The notes: generated by a model not told the origin, from the sequence alone. DNA of 64,000 nucleotides from Notamacropus eugenii (GCF_028372415.1 NC_092872.1:515096224-515160223), one strand, 5' to 3'; shown: positions 52,161 through 63,630, numbered from the stretch's first letter. Program-made: numbers and translations.

Positions 52161-53513
52161 AGTCACAAGGCAATGAATCTACCAATATAATTTGAAGGAT
52201 GGGTTGTTTTTTTTTTGCTTTCCTTATGACTGGTTCATGTTTGGAATTTGAGACTTTTGTGAATTCAGAACTAATTTAAACCACCTCAGCAAATATCAGA
52301 CAAGAAAGAAGGAACACTCAAGATGATTATTAGAATGACAGAAGAGACTAGATTTTCTTCATAAACCATCTTCTCTTTCCTTTCCTACCTTCTACAGTCT
52401 TTAAATATTAGTAGTATTGAATCAACTGTTTGGGATGGCATCTTTAATAGGAGTCTCACCAGAATTGTTTGAGTTTACTATTTATTAGGCTTATTAAAGC
52501 AAAGAGATACTAATAGAAGAGTTCTCCAATGAATCACATAGTCCACAGCCCCAGAATCCTTTGCAGCCTTCTTTTTGCCATTCCTGCTCTTGCCACCTGG
52601 ACTCCTTCTATTTATTTTGATTCCATTTCTCTTTTTCCCCCCATTCATACATTGGCTCCTTCTTGTCCCAGCTGAGCTCCTCTATTTTTAGAGTCGTTGT
52701 GGATAATTTAGTGGGAGGAAGTCCCCCGCTTTGCTTGCAGCATCCCTAAAAAAGAGAGAGAGAGTAAAAAACAGTGGGTGGTTCAGTTCAAAAGGACAAA
52801 ATATTTCTTGCCTGGCACTGGGAGAGGAAAGAAATTGTCTGAGGAACCAAAAATTTGCTAAACTAAGAAGCTTGAAAGCTGTATCACAGAAGGGCAAATT
52901 AGGTGACTCAGATGTGACTCCCAAGAGTCCAGCCCTGTAGTATAAATGTGCTTTAAAAGGGAAAAACTCTTAAGTGTGACCAAGAATTTATTCTATAAAG
53001 TATGTCTAATGCTGATCTTACTAAGTTCCTGAGTTCTGGGCACCTGAGAGGTGGAGTCTGGGACTCATTGAAAGGTTGAGGGGTCAGAGTGGACCCAAGC
53101 CCAAGAGATGCCCAGGAAGGACTCTGGCAAAGGAGGATTCCTTGAGGAGGGGCCCTTGGGCTGATCAATCCACTCTCTTTGATCCCCTGGTGCCTTGGGT
53201 TTTGACTAAATTGAATTATATAAGTCCTATTGCCGGAAGTTGGAAAGGCCACCCTCATGGGCTTGACAGCACCCAGAAGGGATGAGAGGAAAGTCAGGTG
53301 CAAGGACTTTTCCAGGTCTCATCCCAGTTGCTAGCCTGCAGGACAACAAACCCAAGAAGCCAAAATTCAGTTTGTGACAGCTCTGCAAGGCTATTGTGGG
53401 ATGAGGAGTGGAAAATGGAAAGGTCCTGTGTGTGCCAGCCAGCTCTCAATGCCTCTTAAGTTCAAGCCTTTGCGAGAAAGTGGGAGATGAGTCACCCTTG
53501 GTTGCTACCCACA
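52161..53513. other. Repeat-poor, no recognised gene
   Basis: Single-copy-looking sequence. Open frames on both strands at 52688-53303 and 53076-53285 lack recognisable domains. Confidence 0.45.
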
Positions 53514-53583
53514 GTTTTATCAGACCTGGACAACACTGTCTAAAATGTCCATTTTCAAAGCTGTACTCCCTGTGTGCCCAGAA
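53514..53583 (+). repeat. Dispersed duplication, copy 2
   Basis: Partner of 51980-52048 in the same orientation, about 1.53 kb downstream. Not flanked by a recognisable repeat, so probably nearer the ancestral location. Confidence 0.88.
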
Positions 53584-54329
53584 ATTTCTCCCTTTCCATG
53601 CAGGTGAAGCACTTCCCAGATCTAAAGACCAAGGGAGAAAATGGTTTGAAACTGTTCCCGTATCCCTTTCAACAGATCTTCCCATCCTTCTCCATATGGA
53701 TCTATATAGCTCCATGCATGAGGGGTCTGAATAATGGCCTTAGGTGGGACAGTGAAACCTGTGTGTCCGAACCTCCTGAAAAGTTCATGACATTCTTTTC
53801 CTGTTTGCACAGAGCATGTGTAAACACAAGCGTTGCTTGGTTTCCATGCCTCCTTGGCTAGTTCATTATTGCTGGCGTCTCTGAGCATCACTGGAAACCT
53901 TGGATTTTCTAAATGAATCTAAAAATACTTTTTGAAAAATTTCGATGTTGGGGAGATGACACAATCCACCATTATTTATTTATTTTCTCTCCTTTTCCCA
54001 GGACTCACCACGCCTGTAAAGTACGGGGGTGGGAGTGTGTGTGGGGAGGTTGTTGGCAATGTCGGGACAGCAAGGAAACCAGCAGTGTACCCTTTTTCAA
54101 TGCAAGGGGGCACACAGTGGGCACTGTCTGGGTCTTTAGAGTTCACCACTGGGGACTTCTCTGAAAGGCTCGGGCTGGGGAAATAAGGCCATTCTACATT
54201 TGGGCGATGAGTTAATCTAAGCAGCAGCCTGCCTGCAAGGGGCTAAGAGAAGAAGGTGTCTGGTGAAAGACTTAAGAAGAGAAGCTATCCAGCTTTCAAA
54301 GTCCTATAGCTCCTACAAGTTTGCCTGGA
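53584..54329. other. Repeat-poor; isolated splice-acceptor-like site
   Basis: TTTTCTCTCCTTTTCCCAG ends at 54001, a strong-looking polypyrimidine tract plus AG. No convincing downstream exon follows. Overlapping frames here have no recognisable domain. Confidence 0.35.
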
Positions 54330-54838
54330 GAGTACACTGCGCATACGCACACACATTGGGTGCCCCCCCTCCCCACTCCCCCCTGTCTCCCCCTCCCTTT
54401 CAACATCATCCATATTTCTCCCTCTCTAACTTTCTGCCTAACAATTAAGTGCTTGTGCAGCTAGACTAAGGGAGCCACAGAGCCTGCCTTGGCTGGGAGC
54501 AGGGAGACGTCATGGATTCCTGAGTGTGAAGTTTGCAGGAAAACCCTTAGTTTAGGAGATGGAGTGGATCCAATGGTTTCCATGGCACTAGATAAACAGG
54601 AGGAAACAGTGAGGGAATCCCGTTATTTTACAGCATTCAAAGACTATAAACACTCAGCGCTGGGAAGGAAGTCGCCTTTCCCTCTCTAGTAACCCAGATC
54701 TCAGACTACAGAACTGACTTCATTGCTTGAGGAGCTCAACTCAGTTCGGAACCTCCCGGGTTCCTCCTCAGCTTCCCAAGAGGAGAGCACAGGGCTCCCT
54801 CTCAATCAGCAGCCACTGGTTGAATATGGTTTAAAAAG
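54330..54838 (+). promoter_or_regulatory. Promoter-like cluster of sites (candidate)
   Basis: TGCGCATACGCA (54338-54349) is one base from the palindromic NRF1 site TGCGCATGCGCA. ATTGGG (inverted CCAAT) follows at about 54355. A C-rich run occupies 54362-54409, GACGTCAT (54506-54513) is an ATF/CREB-type core, and TTTAAAAAG (54830-54838) is TATA-like. Each could occur by chance; their order in the longest repeat-poor stretch of the window is the reason to list them. Confidence 0.3.
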
Positions 54839-54859
54839 AAGATTGATCCCCCCTCTCTT

Positions 54860-54962
54860 TTGCTCCTGATTTTTTTTTCCTCCTGAATCCAAATGCAGAG
54901 AGAGACTGCGTATAGATTGGTACACTTCCATCACCATCACATCATGAGGTCTATGGATCAAG
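54860..54962 (+). other. Candidate first exon with splice donor (weak)
   Basis: Downstream of the TATA-like box, ATG at 54944-54946 opens MRSMDQ and runs into CAAG|GTAAAA, a good splice-donor match with GT at 54963-54964. The start context is poor and the six residues identify no gene. It may be noncoding or not an exon. Confidence 0.2.
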
Positions 54963-55539
54963 GTAAAAATCTCACCATCTATTTTTTCTTTTTCCCTTTC
55001 CATCCCTTCTCCCACCCCTCCTTTTACCTTCCCTTTGTCTCCTGAAGATTGCTTCTATACCCTCTCCTCTAAGTTCTTGGGAGCATGTTTGGCTCCAGTG
55101 CTACTTCCCTTATTTCACATTGCACAGGTAGAAGTGAGGAGGTAAGGTGGACAGAAGGGAGAACCATTCTCTTCCTAAGGATGGGAGGGAAAATACAGGC
55201 TTAATTTAGACAATGTTCTATAGCTATGAAATTATAGATAACAACTCTTTCTTAGTAGCCCAGCCATAAGGATTTTCTTCTATACAAAACATCATGAGGG
55301 ATCTCTTGCTAACTAACTGTTGGGCACTTAACCATTTCAATACCAAGGGTTTTTTACAAGTCTATTTTTAATTTTTTTTTAAAGTACAGGTAGCTCACAA
55401 GTTTTTCATTCTGTATTTTTCTGAAACAAACCAGGCTTGACATCCTAACACAGAACTTATTTTGAAGGTTGTTAGCTACTCTTGTAGTTTCAGCATCAGA
55501 GTATCTCAGGTGAATTCTGGTTATTGTTTTGCATTAATA

Positions 55540-55707
55540 GACATATATATACAGGCATATATATATGTATATATACACACACTTATATGTTTATATACAC
55601 ATGCACATAAGTGTGTATATATGTATGTGTATTTATAAATGTATGTGTATACATATGTATGCTATATATATATGCACATATACATATGCATATATATTGC
55701 ATATGAT
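55540..55707. repeat. TA/TG/CA low-complexity tract
   Basis: ATATATACACACAC-, TGTATATATG- and GCATATATATGC-type units, partly self-complementary. Confidence 0.92.
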
Positions 55708-56949
55708 TGCTGCTTTAAAGTGCAACGTACCATCAGTTTGTTTGGAGAATTAATTACAGTTGCATTTCTATGTTTTTTGCCTTCAGCATTTGCCCCAACA
55801 CCATACCATTTGGAGCTGATGGACTAATTGGGTTTGCACTTTGTTCTGGCTCCAGTTTGTGAGAATGTGAGATAAAAATACTCCATCTGGTCTGGATTTT
55901 GTCGGGGTTTTAGTAATACAATCATAAATTGGGCTTTAAAAACTAGAAACCAGGGCAATCTGATCTCTTTTTCAGACAAGAGCTCCATGTACGGCATGGG
56001 GGCATTCCCGAGATGAAGAGATGGAAGAGTTAAGTGAAATCCATGGAGGAGGAGCTTGCTTCATGTCATAAAATCTGGGTTGAATGTAGTGTTTGTGCTC
56101 AGCATAGCCGATGAAGGTTCTTGGGGAAGAAATGACAATTTTAGTAAATAAAGCTGAGGTGCTTTTTCAGAAGCAGGATAAGGGTGAACGCCTCCTTGTT
56201 AGATGAGGTAGGAATGTGGGGCAAGCCTGCTTTTATGCCAGTTTTAGCTGACTTGAACCATTTAGGACAGGGTTATGTCCAAAAGATCAGCATTTTTGCC
56301 AGTACCAGTCAAGCCTGTTCTCCCTTTTTCAGTGGCCAAAGAAATATGTCCTTAATATAGCATCAATTATATGCTTCCAGATAGATGAGGTGACAGCTCT
56401 GCTTAGGCGGGGAAGTAACTTTACTCTCGTATGTACTGGGTCTTAACATTTGATGTTATGATGGGGCAGGACAAATGCCAAATCCAGCTCCCAGTCTGGG
56501 AGAAAAAAAAAGAGCATCCTTTTTATCCTGTGTGACCTAATAGGAGTTTCAAATTCTGTATGTGCTAAAACATAGCGAAGGGGAAAAAAACCTCTTACTC
56601 TAGACTTAAAAGCTGGATCTTTGGTTAGGTTTTGATGTGTCCATGTCCTATCCTTTGACTTCATGGACACGTGCAGAAGGATCTGTGTGCGTGTGTGAGT
56701 GGGAAACAAGGGCACCACATTGTTCTGTGCAAACCACACTCCACATGCCAAGCACAAATGTACACACATAACACAATACCAGGCTGGATTCCACATCAAA
56801 GGGAGCTGGAATGGGATGTCTAAAGAGGGCAGCGTCATCCGTGGCTGCCTCTACATTTGAGAAGCAGCCCAGGCCACCTTCATGTGAGGTCAGGGTAGCT
56901 ATCTTAAGAGGGCTGCTGAATTCTACGTTTGCGTATGTGTGTATGCATG

Positions 56950-56953
<4 letters not shown>

Positions 56954-56982
<29 letters not shown>
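56954..56982. repeat. TG microsatellite
   Basis: About 15 TG units preceded by imperfect GTATG repeats from 56930. Confidence 0.95.
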
Positions 56983-56984
<2 letters not shown>

Positions 56985-57354
56985 CTGCACGCAGACTGGA
57001 GGGTTATTAATAGAAAATTGAAATATTTGCATAGTAAGAAAATACTTAAGTTGCTGCAAAGCCTTATTAGAGAGTCTCTGGGACAAATAGAAACTATGAA
57101 AGATGTCTATTCACTTTTATCTGAAAGTACAATGTAGAGACCATTAGGGGTTTACATAGATAGAAAATACTTTGCTCATTTTAGGAAATGAACTTTTTTT
57201 AAAAAAAATTTCTCATAAAAGGGATCAGAAAAGGGCTTGGACTCCTGATTTTGCTGGTTTAGGGAAATCTCCAGGGAAGGAGACTCCTTGCATTAGTGCC
57301 AGTTGACACCTTTTCTGTAACTTCATAGAGACTTAGGGAGTTGCCTAGAGCTCT

Positions 57355-57465
57355 TCGAGATTAATGACAGACCTGGGATCACACAGCCAGTATGTGTCAG
57401 AGGGCTGACTTGAGCCTAGGTCTTCCTTACTCCTAGCTTTCTATCCAGTATATCAACTGTTTCTC
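57355..57465 (-). mobile_element. MIR fragment, antisense
   Basis: 'ggatcacacagccagtatgt', 'gagcctaggtcttccttact'. Confidence 0.8.
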
Positions 57466-57544
57466 TATTTCATCATAAAAGGATAAAGATAATGCCTTGA
57501 GTTCACATGAGTTGATTTTGCTCTAAAGATCACTAATTGTGTCT

Positions 57545-57680
57545 CGATAGCACCTCATGATTTTCAAGGCAGTCACATGGGTTACTCTTTAAGCCTTATG
57601 ATTAGCCTGAGAGATAGGTAGGGGATGTTTTATTCCCCTTGGACAAATGTGAAATCTGAGGCCCAGAGAGGTGAAATATC
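57545..57680 (-). mobile_element. Type B-like SINE, antisense, diverged
   Basis: 'agcacctcatgattttcaag', 'gcctgagagataggtagggg', 'ctgaggcccagagaggtgaa'. Confidence 0.7.
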
Positions 57681-57904
57681 TTTGGACAGTATTTTCAGAA
57701 CCTCTTCTTTGGGGTCAATTGTATATGTCAATGTTAGGAGCCTTGACTAGGTTATCCATTGCCTTAATTCAGGCTTGCTGCCCCACCCCACAATATCCAC
57801 CATGTTGATGAAGAAAGCCATAGCCACTCTTAACCTCTTAACCACTAAACCACTCCAATTTCTTTATCTCCATTTGTACAACAGAAAGGCCAATTCTCTC
57901 AAGG

Positions 57905-58125
57905 AGAGAATTCTGAATTTGTAATCAAAGGACTAAAGTGCAGGTCCCAATTTTGCCATGTAGGAGCTGTGTGGCCTTGAGCAAAGCACTCAGCTTCTCT
58001 GATCTTCAGTTTCCTTATATGTAGAGTAAGGATAATAATACTTTTACCACTTCCTTACAGTACTGTAATGAAAACACTTAGTAAGCCTATAAAATTTGGC
58101 TTATATTCATCACCATCACTAGACA
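57905..58125 (+). mobile_element. MIR SINE, near full length
   Basis: 'gctgtgtggccttgagcaaa', 'tcttcagtttccttatatgt', 'agtaaggataataatacttt'. Confidence 0.88.
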
Positions 58126-58217
58126 ATGAATACTCTCAGACAAAAAGCACTGGCCAACTTTAGGTAATAACACAGGCACCTTATAAAGAAAGCTATTTAA
58201 CAAGAGTGGAGGGAATA

Positions 58218-58412
58218 TAAACAAGGAGAAAGAACATTGGCTTTGGAGTCAGGATACCCCGATTAATAACCTAGACTTTGCCACTTGTGCCATTATAACA
58301 CTGGGTAAGTCATATCCCCTCTTGGGGGGTCTTAATTTTCTTTTCTTTTCTGGAAATGTGGGGTCTGGACTTGATGATCTCTAAGTTTCTTTCTAGTTCT
58401 GACGTTCTCTGA
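58218..58412 (+). mobile_element. MIR SINE, near full length
   Basis: 'agaaagaacattggctttgg', 'cactgggtaagtcatatccc', 'gatctctaagtttctttcta'. Confidence 0.85.
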
Positions 58413-58928
58413 TGCTATTAAGAAGCTCTTTTTCATACTCTTAGCTGCCCTGGCCTTCCTGAATTTCTCATTCCAGCTGGGCTTCTTCTCATTATCATCA
58501 GCCTTTTGTCTGGATCCAAAAATGTCTGATTGTCTAATGCACATGTGATTAATATCACAGAAACAGAACTTCTAATGATAATGAGCAGCAGGCCCCTGGG
58601 AGTCTGAGGGAGTTGCTCAACATGACTTTAAGGATTAAGTTCTGGTCCTTCCTAACATCCATGTATACAAATTCAAACTATTGCCATTCCTTCCCTATAT
58701 CTGGATTTCTTTAGAAGATGTTTTATTTCTTTCTGGGCATGAGTATTTGCATGACTGTGTATACCTGATGACTTATTGTTGATCTGTTTTACATGTAAAA
58801 TCCACTTTTTTCTTCTTATAGTTGTTTTTCAGTAGTGGAAGGAGGTAAATTCACCATTTGCTTTGGTTTGCCAATAGAACTGCTATAAAAGTGACCCCTG
58901 GATTCTACACAGGTGACCTAATTCGACA
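58413..58928. other. No gene seen
   Basis: Unassigned. A short minus frame (58332-58544) has no domain. Confidence 0.4.
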
Positions 58929-58929
58929 A

Positions 58930-59050
58930 TAACTTCCATTCTTATAGTAATTTAAGGCTTACAAAACATGTTCTTTATAACAACTCAGTAAAGTAGAGAG
59001 TGCAATATTATTATCCCCACTTTACAGAGGAGGAATCTAAAATTCAGGTA
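58930..59050 (-). mobile_element. Type B SINE fragment, antisense
   Basis: 'aaggcttacaaaacatgttc', 'attatccccactttacagag'. Confidence 0.75.
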
Positions 59051-59217
59051 ATGATAACAACTACTCATATGTCATCTTAAAATTCACTTAGTGTGAGATA
59101 TTTAGTACAAATGTTTCCATCTCCTTTATTCCTCCCATTAATATCATATCATCAGAGTCTGGCATGCTTTTCACATTCTGGATAACAGACTGGCCAGTCC
59201 TTCTACTGGGTGAAATA

Positions 59218-59455
59218 ACTCATATTTTTATTGTGCTTGAAGGTTTGTTTAGATAAAGTACTGTCCTTACAACAGCCCTGTGAGACAGTGCAAGAGAGAG
59301 ATGGTGCAAGCATGAATGTCCCTGTTTTATTGATAAGGAAACTGAGGCTCAGAGAAGAACAGTTTGACCAAAGTTTCCAGTAAACCTGGGTTAGAGCCTA
59401 TATTCAAACTCAGTTCTTCTGGCACCAAACTAAAGTTCTTTTCACCTCACCATCC
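59218..59455 (-). mobile_element. Type B CORE-SINE, antisense
   Basis: 'ttacaacagccctgtgagac', 'ataaggaaactgaggctcag', 'tcaaactcagttcttctggc'. Confidence 0.85.
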
Positions 59456-59504
59456 ATCAACAGTTCTTTTTTTGAATGCTCTTTTTGGGCCAAACAATTC
59501 AATT

Positions 59505-59637
59505 CAACTTTGCAGTTCAGTTCAGTAAACATTTATTAAGTACCTACTATGTGCCTGAAGCTATGCTAGGTGCTGGGAAAAAACAAAACAAAACAAAATC
59601 CTAAAGAGTCCCTGCCCTCAAGGAGCTTATATGTTAC
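59505..59637 (-). mobile_element. L2 3' end, antisense, well preserved
   Basis: 'aaacatttattaagtaccta', 'ctatgtgcctgaagctatgc', 'tccctgccctcaaggagctt'. An AAAAC run lies at 59579-59598. Confidence 0.9.
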
Positions 59638-59710
59638 AGGGTGTCCCAAAGGTCTTAGTTTAGTCTTTAGCTTTTATAGCAATAAAACATCCTAAGACAG
59701 GATTGGGTAG
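59638..59710. mobile_element. Short hairpin, possible mariner-type MITE
   Basis: 'cagggtgtcccaaaggtctt' then 'agtttagtctttagc', a 10-15 base spacer, and 'ataaaacatcctaagac', which is roughly the inverse of GTCTTAG...TTTA. The GTGTCCCAAAAGTCTTAG-type end is known from mariner-like MITEs. The second terminus is degraded. Confidence 0.4.
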
Positions 59711-59837
59711 GAGGCAAGCAACATGAACACAAATAAGTAAATATAAAAATAATTTCTGGTGGAAAAGCAAAATTTTAATATAAAAGTTTGTTAACAAGGA
59801 CCAGTGGTTCCATAGCTTACAATGAAAGGATAGGAAA

Positions 59838-59998
59838 AACAATAAACAAAAATGAATTAAGTACCTACCACACATAAGATTGTGTACTAGACATTTAACC
59901 AGGGACAGGGGAAGAGCTACAACGAGAAAAAAAAGAGAAGATATCCATTCTCAAGGACCTTACAATCTAGTATGGAGATACAATAGATACACACAAAT
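59838..59998 (-). mobile_element. L2 3' end, antisense
   Basis: 'aattaagtacctaccacaca', 'ttctcaaggaccttacaatc'. Confidence 0.8.
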
Positions 59999-60182
59999 CT
60001 TTGATAGATCTCTGTATTGGTGCAGACCACAACCCATCACATCTTCTCACACTGTAGAATTCTTACTAATGTCCTTTCACAAATTCTGTGTACAGAATCT
60101 GTTTAATGTGCCAGAGGCTGCTTTCTCTTGGGCTAAAAAATGTATTTTATGTATTCCAATAAATGCCTGTTAGTCACTAACC

Positions 60183-60372
60183 AGTTGGGTGACTCTGGGC
60201 AAGTCATTTAACTTCCCTTAGCTTCAGTTTCCTGGTCTATAAAAAATGGGGATAAAAATAGCACCCATCTTCCAAGTAGTTGTCAGAGTCAAATGAGAGA
60301 ATGAAAATGGAACTTTGCAAACCTTGAAGTGCTGTATAAAGCTAGCTAACTACTGTTATCATTATCATTACT
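60183..60372 (+). mobile_element. Type B CORE-SINE, sense
   Basis: 'gggtgactctgggcaagtca', 'agcttcagtttcctggtcta', 'actttgcaaaccttgaagtg', 'ctgtataaagctagctaact'. Confidence 0.9.
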
Positions 60373-60790
60373 AATTGCTATTTTGATCATCCTTTATTCC
60401 TTCTATGACTGTTCCATCTTTTCTAGTAAGACTCACCTTGGATGATTTCCTTTGACCATTTCTTGCACCCAGGTTATTACCGGTAACATATTGCTGCCTA
60501 TTTATATCTACAATGGTTTTTTCCATTGTCCTTTTATTACATCTACCTACAATTTAGATTCTTCAAAAAAAAGTGTGGTATTGCATGACTCAGAGAAATC
60601 TAAAATCACTGAGAGAATACTGATGTTTATAAGATTGAATTCTGTGGTAGAGAGCAGATTGGCATTGTTGAAAGCAGGGTGAATACTAAAATAGAAAGAG
60701 AAATAATGATTTGAAATTCTCATCATGGATGCCCTTTGTATTACTGCATTTTGCTACCTCTGAATGAAGGATGAATGGAAAGATTAATAA
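60373..60790. other. No gene seen
   Basis: Unassigned. Confidence 0.4.
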
Positions 60791-60799
60791 GTAATGAAT

Positions 60800-61875
60800 A
60801 ACAAGGACCCAGCTTTTGAAATCAGATGTCACAAATCTGCAATAGAAGAAGGCTTAATAGTTTTTCATCTTCCTTCGATAGGGCTCAGCATGTGAGGGTT
60901 GTGGGATCAGAGAAGGTGGGCAGTGGTGATGATCCAGCATTGACTGTTTATATGGAGTACTCAGAGGAAGCTCAACCATTTGAGGGAATCCAAGGTACAA
61001 GAGAAGACAATGATGAAACAGTTAACCATTGAGTTTAGAGTGTGAGGAAGTCCTAAGTAGCCAGGAAGAAGCTGATGGACTGAATGAAGTGGTTGGGATT
61101 GGTTGGGCTATGAAAGATTCAGGTAAGGACAGAGAACATGTTTGGCAATGGAATGAAAACAATGGGAGATGAGATTGTGGTCAGAGAAGAGAGGCACTGA
61201 GTTACAGATCTTAAAGGGGAAGCTGTGATTAGTAATATGAGTTCCTGGATGCTGTGATGGCAAGTTCATGCTTCTGTGGAGTGGAGATGCACATATATGA
61301 GGTCAATGAGAATGAGGAACTGTGAGTTTAATTAGTCTGATGGCTTGCCTTCATGAAGGATGCTAAAGTCTTCAAGGAGGATGGAAGAGAGTAGAAATAT
61401 AAGTTGGGGGCTGATATTATCTACTAAGGTGGAAGTGGGTCCTGTAGGGTAGTATCCCAAAATACTAATGATTTACAGAGAGGATAGTATAGACAAATGA
61501 TATGGAATCTAAATAATAAGAAGTGAAGAGAGGTGGTGGGATGGTCAAGGAATAGCATAGGAGAATACCAGGTTGCTCCACATCATCTACTGAGTTGGGA
61601 AGAATGGATGATGATATCTCTAAAAGAAAGGCAAGCAGCGAATGTGGTGTCTGCATGGAAGGATTTTATTTAGGTTAAAGAAGAAGTTAGAAGGAGGGCA
61701 ATAGGAAACAAGTCAAGGAAAAAGGAATGTTTATCCATAGTGGATAGTTCCCAATCTCAAACGGTAGTTGCATAGGGCCTATCAGAAAACAATAGGAGGT
61801 TGGAAGCCAGAAGGGAGAACAGAAATGGGGTGAAATATTAGGGCCTGACAGAGAGGAGACAAATAAATCATCTTA
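60800..61875 (-). mobile_element. L2/CR1-superfamily LINE, endonuclease region, antisense
   Basis: Reversed, 61168-61187 reads as SDHNLI, the conserved endonuclease motif of L2/CR1 LINEs. Near 61370, LEDFS resembles the LGDFN motif of the same domain. The order and spacing on the minus strand suit the endonuclease. Many frame breaks; an old copy from the 5' part of ORF2, unlike the 3'-end copies elsewhere in the window. Confidence 0.6.
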
Positions 61876-61879
61876 CCTC

Positions 61880-62870
61880 TTTAATAATTATTTGAACTCT
61901 TGTATTGTTCCAGGGTTAGAATTAGACATGCCCCCTCCATAGTCTAATAATTTAAATGAATTTCTCATGCTGTAATATCTATTTAGAACATAAGCAGTTT
62001 TAGGACCATAACACTTCAGGGGATATGGATAGACAGATACCTATGAATGATTCAGTGGGAAAATGGTGATCTGAAAGAAATCTACATCCTGAAATCCTTT
62101 ACTCTCTGTCTTTTAGGATAGTCACATCTCATGAAAATAGCTTTATGTATCCTGGCATGTACATGTGAAAACACAAACACATATGTGTGCACATGTACTT
62201 TAGGAATTAAGTCTCCCAGACAGTAGAATCTGACATAAACATCTGGAGTGTTAATGAATACCAAGGTGTACCTAAACTGTGGGGAGATAAAGTTTTTGGA
62301 ACATGGCTAATAAAAAACTTGAATTTCTGGCTTAGACACAATTCTACATCCTGCTTTATGGTTGGGGAGGATTTCTTGTAATGTGAGTTTTCAGGACTAA
62401 AATTTTACACTGGGGATTTTAAAGTACATAATTATTGATGGTTAGTAATTACTCCTACTGGTAGAAATTCAGTTGATTAGCGTGGTTACTTAGAGTATAG
62501 GGTATGAAACTGAGGTTGGGAATCTTGGCTCCTTCTTCAGGGGTCTGTGATGCTCTCCTAGGCCCCCATCTGTAGACTTGCCTACCATTGGATACCAATA
62601 ATAATAAAGAAGATTAGTGCCAAATGACTCACCTAACATCATCCATGATACTGTGACGTCTGAATCTGTGAAGGAATGACATCATTTCCCTAGGACACCT
62701 TGAGGAGAGGTTCAGGTTGCTGCAAGAGAAATGTTTTCTGTTTCAAGGTAAACAGTTTGTGCTCATAGAGTAAAGGCTGAAGCCAGAACTCTGGCTTACA
62801 AAAGGCAGGAGTGAAGACCTAACCAGGTGGCAGTGTCCCATTCCTTGAAGTGCCCTGCCAGAGACCTCTC
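61880..62870. other. No gene seen
   Basis: About 1 kb of single-copy-looking DNA. Confidence 0.4.
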
Positions 62871-62876
62871 CTTTTA

Positions 62877-63003
62877 TCTACCTACCTACTTACCTACTTA
62901 CCTAACTACCTATCCACCTATCCACCTATCCATCTATCCATCCATCCATCCATCCATCCATCCATCCATCCATCCATCCATCCATCCATCCATCCATCCA
63001 TCC

Positions 63004-63063
<60 letters not shown>

Positions 63064-63064
63064 C
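62877..63064. repeat. Compound tetranucleotide array (CTAC / ATCC / TATC)
   Basis: Degenerate CTAC/CTAT units (62877-62935), about 17 ATCC units (62937-63005), then about 14 TATC units (63006-63063). His-Pro-Ser-Ile frames over it are artefacts. Confidence 0.98.
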
Positions 63065-63394
63065 ATCTGTTTATCTATAATTATATATTTATTTATTAGC
63101 TTTGCAAGTTAGGAGGCAATTCAGTCTGTGAACTCACAGCCCATGGCGTTTTCTTTCCCTGGTTACTCCCTGATGATAGGGTTGGATGATGCCAAAATGC
63201 ATGCTTACAGTGCTTAGATTTGGAGAGACAGAAGGTTATCAAGCACTACTTTTAGCTAGTCAGTTATTTTTTAATGGCATTTTGGATAGGTTTTTTAACA
63301 GGGTGCTCAAGATAGAGGGTATAATGCTTTATCCACTAGTTCATGTAGCATCACTTAAGGTCTTTTTCTTTGATAGTTATCATTGTTCAAGATG
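63065..63394. other. No gene seen
   Basis: Unassigned. The frame 63186-63512 runs into the MITE and has no domain. Confidence 0.4.
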
Positions 63395-63402
63395 CTTTAG
63401 AG

Positions 63403-63630
63403 CAGGAATTCTTAAGGTGGTATCTGGGTTCACAAAAGGTCAATGGACAAATTTCAGGTGGTCTGTGAAAGTGGATGAGAAAAAACATATCTGTATTTTC
63501 ACTAGCTTTTGATTTCCTTTCTAACACCATATATTTTAGGTTGTACATTTAAGACTATTATTCTGTAAAGGGTCCATAGGCTTCACCAGATTGACAAAAG
63601 GGTCTTAACACAAAAGATTAAGAACCTCTA
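63403..63630. mobile_element. hAT-type MITE, 228 bases, with 8-base TSD
   Basis: CTTTAGAG (63395-63402) and CTTTAGAA (63631-63638) flank it. Left end CAGGAATTCTTAAG, reversed right end TAGAGGTTCTTAATC. The interior contains 'gaaagtggatgagaaaaaac' and, near the right end, 'ggcttcaccagattgac', related (reversed) to 40767-40989. Confidence 0.88.

Larger units (their letters stand above)
54963..57354. other. Repeat-poor, no recognised gene
   Basis: About 2.4 kb with only two simple repeats (listed separately). Long frames at 56443-56838 and 56811-57137 have no recognisable domain. Confidence 0.45.

Noticed and set aside
53408-53891. Overlapping frames on both strands in the repeat-poor island
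   Set aside because: No recognisable domain and no consistent splice-site framing; random open frames of this size are expected.
54001-54186. Exon downstream of the acceptor-like site at 54001
   Set aside because: Three frames are partly open, none recognisable, and no matching donor or protein similarity could be argued.
62877-63064. Regular array considered as CRISPR-like
   Set aside because: Unit length is four bases with no spacers, and the genome is eukaryotic.
62827-63099. Frames of repeated HPSI and LSIY units
   Set aside because: They are pure tetranucleotide array; both phases read equally well.
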